DNA from: Verrucomicrobiota bacterium
GTDB taxonomy: Bacteria; Verrucomicrobiota; Verrucomicrobiia; Opitutales; Opitutaceae
Length of the DNA stretch: 64,000 bases
Direction: 5' to 3'
NCBI GenBank assembly: GCA_023399155.1
Contig: JAEWQP010000035.1
Location: 33,322 to 97,321 of the forward strand
Shown: positions 15,513 to 25,700 of the stretch, piece by piece
Position numbering within the stretch: the stretch's first letter is position 1
How the letters are laid out: every line of letters begins with the position of its first letter
The notes under the pieces: generated by a model
The model's input: the letters and a program-made list of their open reading frames with translations, nothing else
Told to the model about the DNA's origin: nothing
Database searches by the model: none
Made by a program: the position numbers and the translations under genes

Positions 15513-16571
15513 TCAGTGGTGCGCATCCACGCTCCGTTTCCCCGCAGGGGTGCGGTTCGACTTTGGGCCATTGCGCAGCCCGGGGCCGTTGGGATGGCCC
15601 GCGCTCAACGCCTGAAGCGATATCGCTTCCAACTCGGCAAGGTCGCTCTCAAGCAGCGACACCCGCGTGACATCCACCCACTCGCACAGCTGCATCGGCG
15701 AGGACACGCCGATGACCGCGGCTGTCACGTTCTCACGCGAAAGAACCCAGGCGAGCGCCGTCTGAGCCGCCGAGGCGCCTCGACGTCGGGCAACCGACTG
15801 AAGGACGTCGTGCACGCTGGTGCTACGACATTGCACGTCGCGGTCCCGCATCCAGGCGGTCCGACCGGGATGGATCCACGTGCGCCGGCCCGGTGCTTCG
15901 CCGAGCAGGAAACCACCCGCCAGCGGCGAACGGGCGAGAAAGCCGGTGCGCGTTTCGCGACAGAAGTCCTCCAACTCGGGTTCGAACGGACGCCGCATGA
16001 CGAGGGAATGGTCATGCTGCGCCACATCGAATCCCGGAATGGAGCGTGCGGTTGCATGGCCGCGGGCCTCCATCAGGCGCCACGCAGGAAATCCGGAAGC
16101 GCCGACTGCACGCACCAGCCCTTCCCAAACCAGGGGCACCAACGCCTCAAGCGTCTCGTCCAGCGGCAACAGGGCCGGGCCCCACTCGAGCATGAACACG
16201 TCGAGGTGGTCGGTGCGCAGGCGCCGCAGCGAAGCCTCACACTGGTCGCGTATCATCCGGGCCAGCGACGATCCGACGGGCCCGCGGTCGCGCAGGACCA
16301 GCCGGGTCGCCAGCACCATCGACGAGCGCGGGACCTCGCGCTTGGCCATCCAGCAACCCACGTGCTCCTCGGAGAGGGCCGTCGCCAGCCGATCGAAGCC
16401 GCCATCGGAACCGGCGCTCGATGCCGCCTGGATGAAATTGCCGCCTGCCTCGCGAAAGGTGTCGAGGATCGCCGACGAGGCGCTTTCGTCCGTCCGCCAG
16501 CCGAAGTGCATGGTGCCGAGACAGAGTTCCGAAACCTTGAGGCCTGTACGGCCGAGAGTACGTAGGTGCAT
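15513..16571 (-). CDS. Aldo/keto reductase-fold protein with degenerate active site
   Basis: The 352 residues span the whole aldo/keto reductase TIM barrel: MHLRTLGRTGLKVSELCLGT at the start, and the NADP-binding end ALAWVLSRENVTAAVIGVSS. The catalytic tetrad Asp-Tyr-Lys-His is missing. Where the family has FIDTA the sequence reads FIQAA (Gln48). The Tyr position in the following loop is replaced by Ala/Gly/Ser. The usual LATK is LATR (Arg90), and the usual QLH is MLEW (Glu129). It is therefore probably not a carbonyl reductase, although the fold and cofactor site may survive as a binding or regulatory protein. The reading frame is intact, arguing against simple decay. The start at 16571 precedes the conserved beta-strand. 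Confidence 0.75.
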   Translation of the reverse strand: MHLRTLGRTGLKVSELCLGTMHFGWRTDESASSAILDTFREAGGNFIQAASSAGSDGGFDRLATALSEEHVGCWMAKREVPRSSMVLATRLVLRDRGPVGSSLARMIRDQCEASLRRLRTDHLDVFMLEWGPALLPLDETLEALVPLVWEGLVRAVGASGFPAWRLMEARGHATARSIPGFDVAQHDHSLVMRRPFEPELEDFCRETRTGFLARSPLAGGFLLGEAPGRRTWIHPGRTAWMRDRDVQCRSTSVHDVLQSVARRRGASAAQTALAWVLSRENVTAAVIGVSSPMQLCEWVDVTRVSLLESDLAELEAISLQALSAGHPNGPGLRNGPKSNRTPAGKRSVDAHH

Positions 16572-17393
16572 GGGTATGACGCGGCGCACGGCCGCAGTTA
16601 CCGGAGGGAAGCCGCGAGGGAAGTTGCGTCGGCCGGGATCGGCTGCAGCCGGACGCTGATCAGCACCTGTGCCAGGCACAGATGCGCATGAGGGCAGATC
16701 GGAGTCTATGACGCAGGAAGTGCTTCCTGCCCGAGGATCTGAACCAGCCAGAGCCTGACGCCGGTTCCGCGGGTCTTGGCCGAGCCCCCGCCGGTGCTAC
16801 CGCGCGTGCTCAGACCCCGAAACCGGCCACGACCGGACAGATGACGCAAAGCACGTCATCGCAAATCAGGAGTGGTGTTATCCGGCGGTTCATCGTGTCC
16901 AAGGTTCGGCGAAAACATCGCTCGCGAACAGAGGAGAGTCAAGCGATGCAGCGCACGCCTTTGCCTTGAGTAGATTCGCTGATGATTGCACGAAGCAAGC
17001 GCTCGCCGCCACGGTGCTCATCCGCCATCCGCACCATCGCGAGCCGATCGGGCGTGCTGCCCGGCGTAATGCGGAGAGGATACATAGAAACGCCCCACTC
17101 TCTTCCTTTGACCTGGTGTCGATCCCCCACTCCCCCGCGGCCCGGCGTTGTGCGCACCAGCAAGAAAATCCCGCCGAGTGCGAAGGCCAGGCTCCGATAT
17201 GGGTCGGCTGGACTGTCCCTCGATCGACTCGACGGAAAGGGCCGGATCCAGGCCGGTTGATCGTCACGACTCTTCCCCGGTGCCTAACGAGTGAGCCGAC
17301 CTGCAGTTGCCGGGGCTGCCGGGGCCCATACTCTGGCCGGCTCGCTCGGCATCCAACCGACCTGATCCCATGAGATGGTACACGATTCCCGCC
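16572..17393. other. Long intergenic region with one palindrome
   Basis: This 0.8-kb stretch separates the divergent aldo/keto reductase-like gene and the asparaginase-family gene. I find no gene with recognisable features. It contains an 18-base near-palindrome at 16713-16730. A minus-strand open frame of about 90 codons ending at 16939 has one hydrophobic stretch but no start with good context and no family resemblance. Confidence 0.5.
16713..16730. repeat. 18-base palindrome, possible operator or hairpin
   Basis: GCAGGAAG and CTTCCTGC form perfect 8-base arms around a TG centre. The site lies 142 bp upstream of the aldo/keto reductase-like start and about 660 bp upstream of the asparaginase-family start. 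It could bind a dimeric regulator; no T-tract follows. Confidence 0.35.
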
Positions 17394-19175
17394 ATGACTG
17401 TTCTGAGCGCAACCGGATTGAACGCAACCGACCCATCGGCGCCCGCACAATCCGGCGCCAACTCGGTTTCTGAGGCGTCGACGCTGCCGCGCCTCGCGGT
17501 TTTCGCCGGTCCAACGGCAACGGTCCTCAACACGCTCACCGGCCCGCGCACGAGCCAGAAGGCGCGCGAGAAATTCGGCCTGCCGCCGCTGCGGGACTGG
17601 CACGGCCGGACGGTCGTCCAGGACCAACTCACATTTCAGCGCCTCGCGGCGCCTGCCACCGTGTATGTCGAGCAGTTCAGCGCGCTTCCGCTCGATCGCG
17701 ACTCCGCCGAGCTGTTCGCACCACCGGATGGCTACCTCGACGCGAACAACGCCTTTCACACGGAGCGCACAGGTCCGAGCGACCGTCCCGTCTACGAAAT
17801 CATCCTGCAACCCGAGGATGGACTTTATCCGTTGCCCTACATGGGGCGTCGCGCCGACGGCAGCGCCTGGGAGGATTGGGAGCCTGCACCGGGAGCCAAC
17901 GGGTTGATACGCCAGCCGTTCTATCCCGACGCGTCGCGTCTGTTCGACGAGATCGAACGCATGGGCTCGGAGAGCATGGGAAACCTGCGCGGCCGCGCAG
18001 TATTCGATTTCTTCCGACCCGCCCCACCCGCGGGTTACGTGCACGGGCTTCCCGAGGCGCTGCGCACGGATGCCGGGGCCGGTGACATCCCTCCCGAAAA
18101 GGCCGGGGTGGACTACTTCCCCTACACGTACAAAGCCGCGAACCCGACCTACACCAACTTCAATCCCGGGCGCGCCTTACTCGCCAGGATCACCAATATC
18201 ATGCAGGACACGCTGGCGGGCGGCACCTACCGCGGCGGGCTGTGGCTCGAAGGCAGCCCGCGCGTGGAGGACACGATCTACTGGTTCAATCTCACCATTG
18301 ACTCAGACGCGATGCTCGTCGGCGTGGTTGCCAACCGCCCGAGCCGGATGCTGTCGCCCGATGCACCGTGGACTGTCGTCGACGCGGTGGATTTCGTTCT
18401 CTCGGATGTGTGGCGGGACGCCGACGGGCACAACCGCGTTGGCCACGTGATCGTGCAGGATCAGCGGATCACCGCGGCACGCGAAGCGATAAAGATCGCA
18501 CCGCGTCCCGGCGGTTTCGATACACTGGGCGGCCTCGGCGGCGTGATCGGAACAACTGCCGGACCAAAACTCACCTTTCTCCCCCTCAACCGGCACGGGC
18601 GCACATCCGAGGTGCGCATTTCGGCGATTCCTCGCATCGTATCGGGCCTGCGTCGCACGTCCGAAGGCCGCATCGAACACGTTCAGGTCGAAGTCAAGGA
18701 CGCCGCGGGCCACTTACGCGGCGAGGCGATTCCAGCGGTCGAGTTGCTTGATTTCAACTCATGGATGACCTCCAATCCGCCAGGCGCAAGGGATCCAGTC
18801 GACTCGCGAGTCCAGTCGATGATTGCACGTTGCCTGGACGAAGCGCCACTGTGCGGCCTCGTCGGCGAGGCGCCCACAAGCGGTCATTTCGACCGAAACG
18901 ACGCGCTCGCGATAGATCGGGTGGCGTTCTCAGGTTTCGTCGTCGTCAAAGTGTCGCGCGGCACTCCTGCTTCGATCCTCGGCGAAGTTGAGGAAAACTT
19001 CGCGATCGAGGGCAGCAACCTGAATGCGAGCAAGGCGCGCGTCCTTCTCATGGCGTGCCTGCTGCGTTTCGGCTGTCCGCCGCCGGCGGCGGATCCCGCC
19101 CATCCGACCGACGCCGAGAAGGCGGCGGTGCGAAGTCACCTCGCGAGAATCCAAGCAGTGTTCAACACGCACTGA
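17394..19175 (+). CDS. Asparaginase-domain protein
   Basis: This roughly 593-residue protein resembles a family annotated as asparaginase-domain proteins. The N-terminal core RLAVFAGPTATVLNTLTGP, the segment TVYVEQFSALPLDRD, PPDGYLDANNAFH, RPVYEIILQPEDGLYPLPYM, and later GGLWLEGSPRVEDTIYWFNL are the features I recognise. The family is longer than ordinary type I/II L-asparaginases (about 330 residues) and its biochemistry is poorly known; amide hydrolysis on asparagine or a related amide is the family-based guess. I see no signal peptide. Two starts are possible, ATG 17370 (MRWYTIPAM) and ATG 17394; neither has a strong ribosome-binding site. It is convergent with the following beta-helix gene. 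Confidence 0.65.
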   Translation: MTVLSATGLNATDPSAPAQSGANSVSEASTLPRLAVFAGPTATVLNTLTGPRTSQKAREKFGLPPLRDWHGRTVVQDQLTFQRLAAPATVYVEQFSALPLDRDSAELFAPPDGYLDANNAFHTERTGPSDRPVYEIILQPEDGLYPLPYMGRRADGSAWEDWEPAPGANGLIRQPFYPDASRLFDEIERMGSESMGNLRGRAVFDFFRPAPPAGYVHGLPEALRTDAGAGDIPPEKAGVDYFPYTYKAANPTYTNFNPGRALLARITNIMQDTLAGGTYRGGLWLEGSPRVEDTIYWFNLTIDSDAMLVGVVANRPSRMLSPDAPWTVVDAVDFVLSDVWRDADGHNRVGHVIVQDQRITAAREAIKIAPRPGGFDTLGGLGGVIGTTAGPKLTFLPLNRHGRTSEVRISAIPRIVSGLRRTSEGRIEHVQVEVKDAAGHLRGEAIPAVELLDFNSWMTSNPPGARDPVDSRVQSMIARCLDEAPLCGLVGEAPTSGHFDRNDALAIDRVAFSGFVVVKVSRGTPASILGEVEENFAIEGSNLNASKARVLLMACLLRFGCPPPAADPAHPTDAEKAAVRSHLARIQAVFNTH

Positions 19176-19241
19176 ATGGAGTCTGCGGTTCCCCATCGGT
19201 TGCTCAGCATCGGCCAGATCGCCACCCGATCCCCGTAGGAA

Positions 19242-20261
19242 TCACGGGCCGGCGGCATACCAGGTCTGTGGGCGGTTCGGATTGGGGCCTGGATCCTCGT
19301 GCCTGACGGGCAGGATGGTATCGTTGATGGCACCGGCCTCGCACGCTGTGATCGTGTTGCCATGGAGCACGGTGGGAAACACGCCCGGGCCATACTCGTA
19401 GTCGTTGAACTCGATGCCGAACTGCTGGCAGTCGCGAATCACGTTACTGACGACCCGTGCCCCCATCGTGGATACCTTGATGCCATTGGCCCAGCGGCCG
19501 TAGCGCACCGCGTAGATCTCGTTCCGTTCGATCCATACATCCGGATCCACCCCGGGGCGGAACTCCAGGTCCGCCGCCTCCAGACTTATCGCCGCCTCGT
19601 TGTGCTGCGTTGTGGTCCCTGGAGCGATGTCGTGCACCCTGTTTTCGCAGATGGTGATGTGGTAACTCCGCGCCTTGACGTTGACCGCCTCAGCGTTTCC
19701 GGTTGCGAAGATTTCGTTTCCCTCGATCCAGACGTTTTCCACATTTTCATACGGCCGCTGTCCCATCCCCAGGTAGATGCCCTCCGCCCATTTCGGCTCG
19801 GCGTTACCCGTGTCGTGGATCCTGCAGTTGCGAATGTCTATGTGCCGCGAGTTACCGCGAACATGCACCGCCTCCTGGCCTGTGCCGCGGATCTCGAGGT
19901 TAACAAAGATGCAATGGTCAACGGACGTGGCGTAGATCGCCTGGTTACCGTTCTCCATGGTCAACCCATCAAGGACAACATAGCTCACGTTGCTCAGCCT
20001 TGCGAGCCAGCCGCGATAGTCGTTGCCGCGGATGACCGGCCGTGCGCCCGGCTGGGCCTTGATCACGAGAGGCTGTTCGGCCGTGAAGTGGCGGTCGGCC
20101 AAGACGAAACCGGAGTATGTTCCCGAACCGAGCACCAGGACATCGCCGCCTCCCGCGCGGTCGATGAGAGCCTGCAGATCCTGGCCGTCGCTAACTTCCA
20201 CCGTGGACGCCTGCATCGTTGTGCTCACCGCGATCAATCCAGCAACGAACGTCGCCTTCAT
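19242..20261 (-). CDS. Secreted right-handed parallel beta-helix protein
   Basis: The 339-residue product begins with a short signal peptide (MKATFVAGLIAVSTTMQA). It then has the pectate-lyase-like start DLQALIDRAGGGDVLVLGSGTYSG and a series of short beta-helix coils rich in Asn/Ile/Val (NVSYVVLDGLTMENG, HIDIRNCRIHDTG, NVWIEGNEIFATG, HITICENRVHDI). This fold occurs in polysaccharide lyases, glycoside hydrolases and chondroitinase B-like proteins. I cannot place catalytic residues, so the exact activity is open. It lies 185 bp downstream of GH89 on the same strand, fitting a glycan degradation cluster. Confidence 0.7.
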   Translation of the reverse strand: MKATFVAGLIAVSTTMQASTVEVSDGQDLQALIDRAGGGDVLVLGSGTYSGFVLADRHFTAEQPLVIKAQPGARPVIRGNDYRGWLARLSNVSYVVLDGLTMENGNQAIYATSVDHCIFVNLEIRGTGQEAVHVRGNSRHIDIRNCRIHDTGNAEPKWAEGIYLGMGQRPYENVENVWIEGNEIFATGNAEAVNVKARSYHITICENRVHDIAPGTTTQHNEAAISLEAADLEFRPGVDPDVWIERNEIYAVRYGRWANGIKVSTMGARVVSNVIRDCQQFGIEFNDYEYGPGVFPTVLHGNTITACEAGAINDTILPVRHEDPGPNPNRPQTWYAAGP

Positions 20262-20446
20262 GATGAGCAGGTCAGGCTACACCATGCCGCCAATGCCCGT
20301 CTGGATGCGCGGTCGACATGCGCTGTGAGGCGTGCTGGCAGGGGATTGTCATGCGCTCGAAGGTACGAGAAGTTGACGCCGATCGCTCACATCGCCGGAT
20401 CGGCACGGCTGGTTACGGACGAAACCCAGGCGTGCAGGACTGCGCC

Positions 20447-22642
20447 TCATGGCAGCGATACGCGCGCATCCTCGGAATATCTCGCGAAGAGCTGGTGTGA
20501 GAGATCGATCCCATCGCCGAGCGGCTCGGCGGCGAACTCGTCGTGCTGCTGGGTCCACGCACGATCCGCGGCGTCGATCCGGGCGCGGATGGCCGCGACA
20601 TCGAGCGGCTGTCCCGACTCGAGTGCGGCCTGCAGCGCGGCAAGCCAGGTTTGCCACCGCGCGTAGTAGAACGTGCCGACAAGACCCGCCCATTGCCGGT
20701 TGGCGTAGTCCACCAGGTCGCCTCCCTGGTTGCTCCAGATCGTCACCAGCTCACGCGCGCAGACCTCGAAGCGATCCCGCTCCTCGCGGGTCGTGGCGAA
20801 TGCACGTGCATCCGCGAGCCAGGCACCGAGGAGAAATTCCTTCCGCGTGGCGAGCAGGGCATCGAGGTCTCGCAGCAGGCCGAGCATCTTGCGACTGAGT
20901 TGCGCCAGGGCCGGCGCGTCCTTGCGCCGATACGCCTCGAGAATCTGCCGGTGATAGCGGCCGGCAAGGTCGGCCAGCACCTGCCGGCCCACGTCGGTCA
21001 GGTCGTAACGAAATCCGTCGGCACTTCCGCATGCCTCCGCGGATTCGAGCATCAGATGCCACGCCTCGACGAGGCGCGTGGTATCGTAGTGCGGTTCGGT
21101 GGATCCCCATAGGCGTGCCTTGGGAAACGGCTCGAGCGACGGGCGTGCGCAGACCACCGACTCGATGTCACCGCCACCCGAATACACCGTCTCGAGTAGG
21201 ATGTGCGCAGCCTGCAGCGCGGCTGGGGAATCGGTCCCGTACCGCCGCCTCACGTAGTTTCGCACCCAGGCGTCGCGGTCGGGTGCGTCGCGGAGCCATG
21301 CATTCTGGAAGAACATCGCCCAGATCATGGGCTGCGTCTGGCTGCCCTCCATCAGGGCGCCGATGCCCCGCATCTGCCCCGCGCCCGGACCGGCCTCTGC
21401 AAGGGCGCGAGCCGGCCTCACTCGCACACTTTCAAGGTCGCCCCACAGGCCGACGTTTCCTCCCCAGTTCTGGATGGTACACCAGAGCCACGGAGTCCCC
21501 CCGAACTGGTTGCGCTGGCGCCAGTTCTCGTTGCCTTCGCAATGCAGGTCGAGCACGAGCAAACTCGCCTTGTCGAGCCCATCGATCATCGCCTGGCGCG
21601 GATTCTCCTCCCAGGATTGCAGCACCCAAACCGCGGAGCTGTCGCTGTCCAGCATCGCTCCATGGATCGCCCGGCCGCTGGCTGCGAGATCGATGCCCTC
21701 GAGCCTGCCGCCCTCATGAAAGGGATCGGCGGCGAGGAATCTCGCTTCGCCAAACAGCCGGGTCTGCGCGCGGTAGAACGCGGCGGCGAGCCGGGGGAAA
21801 AGCGGATCGAGCGGATCGAGCATATCGGGACGCTTGAGTCCGCCCCAATCGCCCTGGGTGTGTACCTTCGCCAGCGGATACCGGTCCTTGAAATCCGACG
21901 GCACGATGCCGTAGTACCCCTGGAGCACCGGTTGGATTCCGAGTGCGCGCATGCGTCCGACAATCCTCTGGCCAAGGGCGAGACGCTTTGCGACGAACGC
22001 CGCCGAGAGCGGCCCGCCATAGTTCTCGAGGTTCGACATGTACTGCCACGGCACATGCGAGGGTGCGCACAGCCACGAACGCACGGCATCGCCGGCATAG
22101 CCAAACTCCGCAAGCGCTTCGATCCATACCTGCTCCTGCCCCTGGATGACGAGGGCGAGATTCACGCCCTTCAGCGCGAGGAAATCCAGCTCGCGTTCCC
22201 ATTGCGGCCAATCCCACCACGCCATGGTGTATCCATGCGTGCAATAGTTGTAGGCAAAACGGTATTCGTGGGGACTGACAATGCGGACCTTGCGCGGAAC
22301 CTCGGGCAGCGGCCGCGGCACGACGATCTCACCGCCGCCATTCCAGGAAACATCGCATCCCGCATATTCCTCGAGATAGTGATTCAGCGCCGACGCGAGG
22401 GCGACACCACTGCTACCGCGCAGAACGATCCTCCCGTTCTGCCCTTCCAGTTCGAACACATCGTTCCCTCCGTCCGGGGGAATCGTCTCCAGCACGATCT
22501 CCGCGGTGATTGACGGCACAACGCGCTGCGCGAGCGCCCGCGCGACGTCCTCAGGTGCCGCGGCCGCACAACAACACGCCAGCATGAGAGACGCGCAAAG
22601 GGCGACCTGGGAACGGTGGGAGCGGAGCTTCAAAGAGAGCAT
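20447..22642 (-). CDS. Alpha-N-acetylglucosaminidase, GH89
   Basis: The 731-residue product carries a signal peptide (about 1-29) and matches NAGLU/GH89 throughout. An N-terminal domain lies at about 30-115, then the catalytic barrel beginning RIVSPHEYRFAYNYCTHGYT, with WWDWPQWERELDFLALKGVN, and the two carboxylates in DPFHEGG (Glu310) and ALMEGSQTQP (Glu432). The C-terminal helical domain continues to residue 731. GH89 removes terminal alpha-linked N-acetylglucosamine, as in heparan sulfate or gastric mucin glycans. It follows the TonB receptor by 60 bp on the same strand, so uptake of an alpha-GlcNAc-capped glycan and its trimming in the periplasm are likely linked. Confidence 0.9.
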   Translation of the reverse strand: MLSLKLRSHRSQVALCASLMLACCCAAAAPEDVARALAQRVVPSITAEIVLETIPPDGGNDVFELEGQNGRIVLRGSSGVALASALNHYLEEYAGCDVSWNGGGEIVVPRPLPEVPRKVRIVSPHEYRFAYNYCTHGYTMAWWDWPQWERELDFLALKGVNLALVIQGQEQVWIEALAEFGYAGDAVRSWLCAPSHVPWQYMSNLENYGGPLSAAFVAKRLALGQRIVGRMRALGIQPVLQGYYGIVPSDFKDRYPLAKVHTQGDWGGLKRPDMLDPLDPLFPRLAAAFYRAQTRLFGEARFLAADPFHEGGRLEGIDLAASGRAIHGAMLDSDSSAVWVLQSWEENPRQAMIDGLDKASLLVLDLHCEGNENWRQRNQFGGTPWLWCTIQNWGGNVGLWGDLESVRVRPARALAEAGPGAGQMRGIGALMEGSQTQPMIWAMFFQNAWLRDAPDRDAWVRNYVRRRYGTDSPAALQAAHILLETVYSGGGDIESVVCARPSLEPFPKARLWGSTEPHYDTTRLVEAWHLMLESAEACGSADGFRYDLTDVGRQVLADLAGRYHRQILEAYRRKDAPALAQLSRKMLGLLRDLDALLATRKEFLLGAWLADARAFATTREERDRFEVCARELVTIWSNQGGDLVDYANRQWAGLVGTFYYARWQTWLAALQAALESGQPLDVAAIRARIDAADRAWTQQHDEFAAEPLGDGIDLSHQLFARYSEDARVSLP

Positions 22643-22702
22643 GCGGTTTCCTTGAACGAGCCGAGGCGGCAGACGCCGTCGCCGTGCGCCTCCATCCCGG
22701 GG

Positions 22703-25700
22703 TCAGAACGAAAGGGTGTTGGTCAGTGTCCAGATCATGCCATCGCGGATACGATACAGCGCCGGTGTACCGTCCGGCTGGACGCTGATCGGTTGCAGGG
22801 ACGCGTCGTCTCCGACGTTACGGAGGTTGAGTTGGATCCTCCAACCGATGTCGTCCGTGAGCCTTCGCTCGTACCCCAGCCATAGATCGAGCGCTTCCTC
22901 GCTCCTGCCCCAGAAGGGACGGTCGACATCAAGGTTATCCTGAGCCGCGTTGAGGGCGTAGCCCAGAATCGTCCCTTGCTGCCAGCGGTAACCGAGCCCG
23001 ATGTTGACCCCGTGAAGGAATCCGCGGTCGAAGGCGTAGTTCGTCACGATATTGGCGCGCCATCGCGACATCTCCGGAACGTATTTCCCGTTGGTCTGCG
23101 CCTGGAAGCGGTAGGCGGCGCCGATGCTTTGCTCGAAGTAGTCACGTAGCCCCTGATCGCCGCCCCACCACAGGCGAATGTCGCCCGCGGGGCTGGAATA
23201 AAACTCCGACAGCTGCCCGATGAAGTTCGTCAGCGCGGATCCGAGCGCCACCTGTGAGGCGGTTTGCTTGGACGCATTCGCCGACACGTTCCAGTTTTTC
23301 GTCAGCTGCCCGGTGACCTCGAACTCCACGCCTTTCGATTGGTTGTCGACGGTACCAACTGGAGCCGAGCCGTTGATTGTGCCACCGGTGGCGGACCGGA
23401 TGTTCCAGTTTCCCTGGCTGACGTCCCATCCTGCGATCGCGTTCTGGTAGTTGCCGAGCTTCGCCTCCGCGACGTTGACTGGAATGCCGTAGGCATCCCA
23501 CCACGACTGCGGGAAATATTGGTCAAGCTGAGCCAGGTACGAGGTGATCGCAGCCTTTTCCCTGATGGTCTCGGGATCGTTGAGAAACTCCGGCGAGGTA
23601 ACGTCGTTGTAGATCGGCTCGCCCGGATGCGCCGTCGCCGCCCAGTTCCAGTTGTACGCGGACCCGTCGGCGGCAGGGTCGCCGGCCATACCCGCGATCG
23701 CCTGCAGCACGTTGCCCAGCCCCCACGCGGGATGGGCCCACTGCGTATAGGCGTTCGCTCCGAGAGTACTCTCCGATGAAAGCACGCTCGACAGGTTGGC
23801 ATTCTTCACCGTCGTCTCGTACCAGGTGACCTTCAGCCTCAGGCGGTCATCGAGCGTGTTGACCACGAACCCATAGTCCTTGGTCCTGCCCGTGGCATTC
23901 GGCAGCGGCATGGCGTCGAAACCATAGCGGTTCTGCACGCGCGTGTTGCGGCCGTCGCTGTAGAACAAGCTCAACGAGGAGCCCAGGGGCAGTTTGCCGC
24001 GCATGGCCTTCGGTTCGTGCAGTACGATGCCCCAGCTGCGGCTGGATCCCGTCTCCTCTGCCTCTCCCGGTGCCAGGTCGTAGCTCATGTCAGCAGCTCC
24101 CGAAACGGGACTGATCGTGGCGTTTCCGGAGCGTTGGGACTGCGTGTCGCGGCGCCAGCCCAGGGTGGCGACGACGGTATCATCCCACAGGTATCCCTGC
24201 CACGTCAGCCCCTCCGACCGCGTTTCCAGCCGACGCTTCGCACCCCGGGTGTACAGAGAATCGATGTCACCCGAGTCGGCGTTCAGGACGCGGAAGCTGC
24301 CCTGCGTCCAGCCCACGTAGTTGACGGGATTCTCCGACTGCGTCGAAGCCTGCGATGCGCCGCTGATCACGGTCGGATTTGTCCACACCGCCGCAGGATC
24401 CACATAAGTCGGTGCGGCCGGATCCGTGGGCCACCGCCAATGGGAGTCAAAGTAGCGGATGTTCGCAAAGCCGGCGGGCGCTTGCACGGTCCTGATCGGC
24501 TTGAGGCGCAATCCGGACGCCGAGGTGACGTCGAACAGGGGATCGCTCAGATAGATCGTCGAGGCGATTCCCCGACTGTTGTTCGTCAACGCCGTGCTGC
24601 CCGAGCCGTTCGGGCCGGGACCGAATCCCATGGTGTCGTCCCACGCTCCGTCGAGGGCGTACTGGAGCCAGCCCCGGGATTCGCTTTCATAGGCATCCCT
24701 TGAGACCAGGCCGGTGAACACATGACGGCCGAGAATACTGCTCAACGAGGACCGTCGCACGAAGTCCTCCGCACGCACTTCGCCGGTCAAGGTGGCGCGG
24801 AAGCTGTCACGTGTGCTCCTGGACGAACTGCCGGTGCCGCTGTCGCGGTTGCCGATGTAGGCGCGTCCGGCATTGGGGTTGGTTCCGGGCGTGCCCGATC
24901 CGGCATATTTCGCCACGGCGCCCTCGTAGGCCCACGGCAGTGAAGCCAGGTTTGCATTGACGTCCACGCTGATGAACGGACTGACGTTGCCCTGCTGCCC
25001 GTCGTTGTAGGACTGATGGTCATACACGAGCTGGAGCCCGATCCGGTTGTTGAACAGCGTCTGCTCGAAGGAAAGATTGGCCGCGGACCAGCCCTGCCAT
25101 TCCTTCTTGTTCGGGCCGTCGATGAGATTGTTGTGGAAGTCGAAGATCGTCGGATCGGTGATCGAGGTGGATTTATAGAACCCGGATCCAGCGCCCGGAT
25201 ACAAACTCGGGTCGAACCGGTTCGCGGAGATTGTCATCTGGTTAAATGTGCCGATGCCCACCACGGCCGCGAAGGGATAGCCATCGATCTGTCGATCGAT
25301 GTTGCCGGAGGCACCGATCCCGAAAGCGGTGAGCAGGCCCGACCCGCCGGGCGCATTTCCGAGCGCCAGATACGCGGTCGACGGGCTGGGCGAACCATTC
25401 AGACTCGAGGAAAGGTTGTCGTAGAAAAACCGCGGCCCGTTGCCGCCGCCGGCTCCGGCGTAGTTCTGGTTCAACCAGTAGTTCATCGTCTCGCCTTCGA
25501 TCGCGACTGTGCCGACGTCGCCCGGGACGATCCCCGCGCGCCACGCGTAATAGCCGTCAATCGCAGTCCGGTTGAGTCCGCCCTGCGCCTCCGGGAGAAA
25601 GAACGGCGTGATCATGTCGGTCGGGGGAAGGATGCGCGGCCGGTTGGCCTTCACCTCGCCGCGCTCGAAGTTCGCGCGCAATGTGGTGTGCGCATTGCCG

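Noticed and set aside
16890..17260. Possible small membrane protein on the minus strand ending at 16939 (hydrophobic SLAFALGGIFLLVRTTP)
   Set aside because: No start with good context, no family resemblance and no partner genes. One hydrophobic run is not enough.
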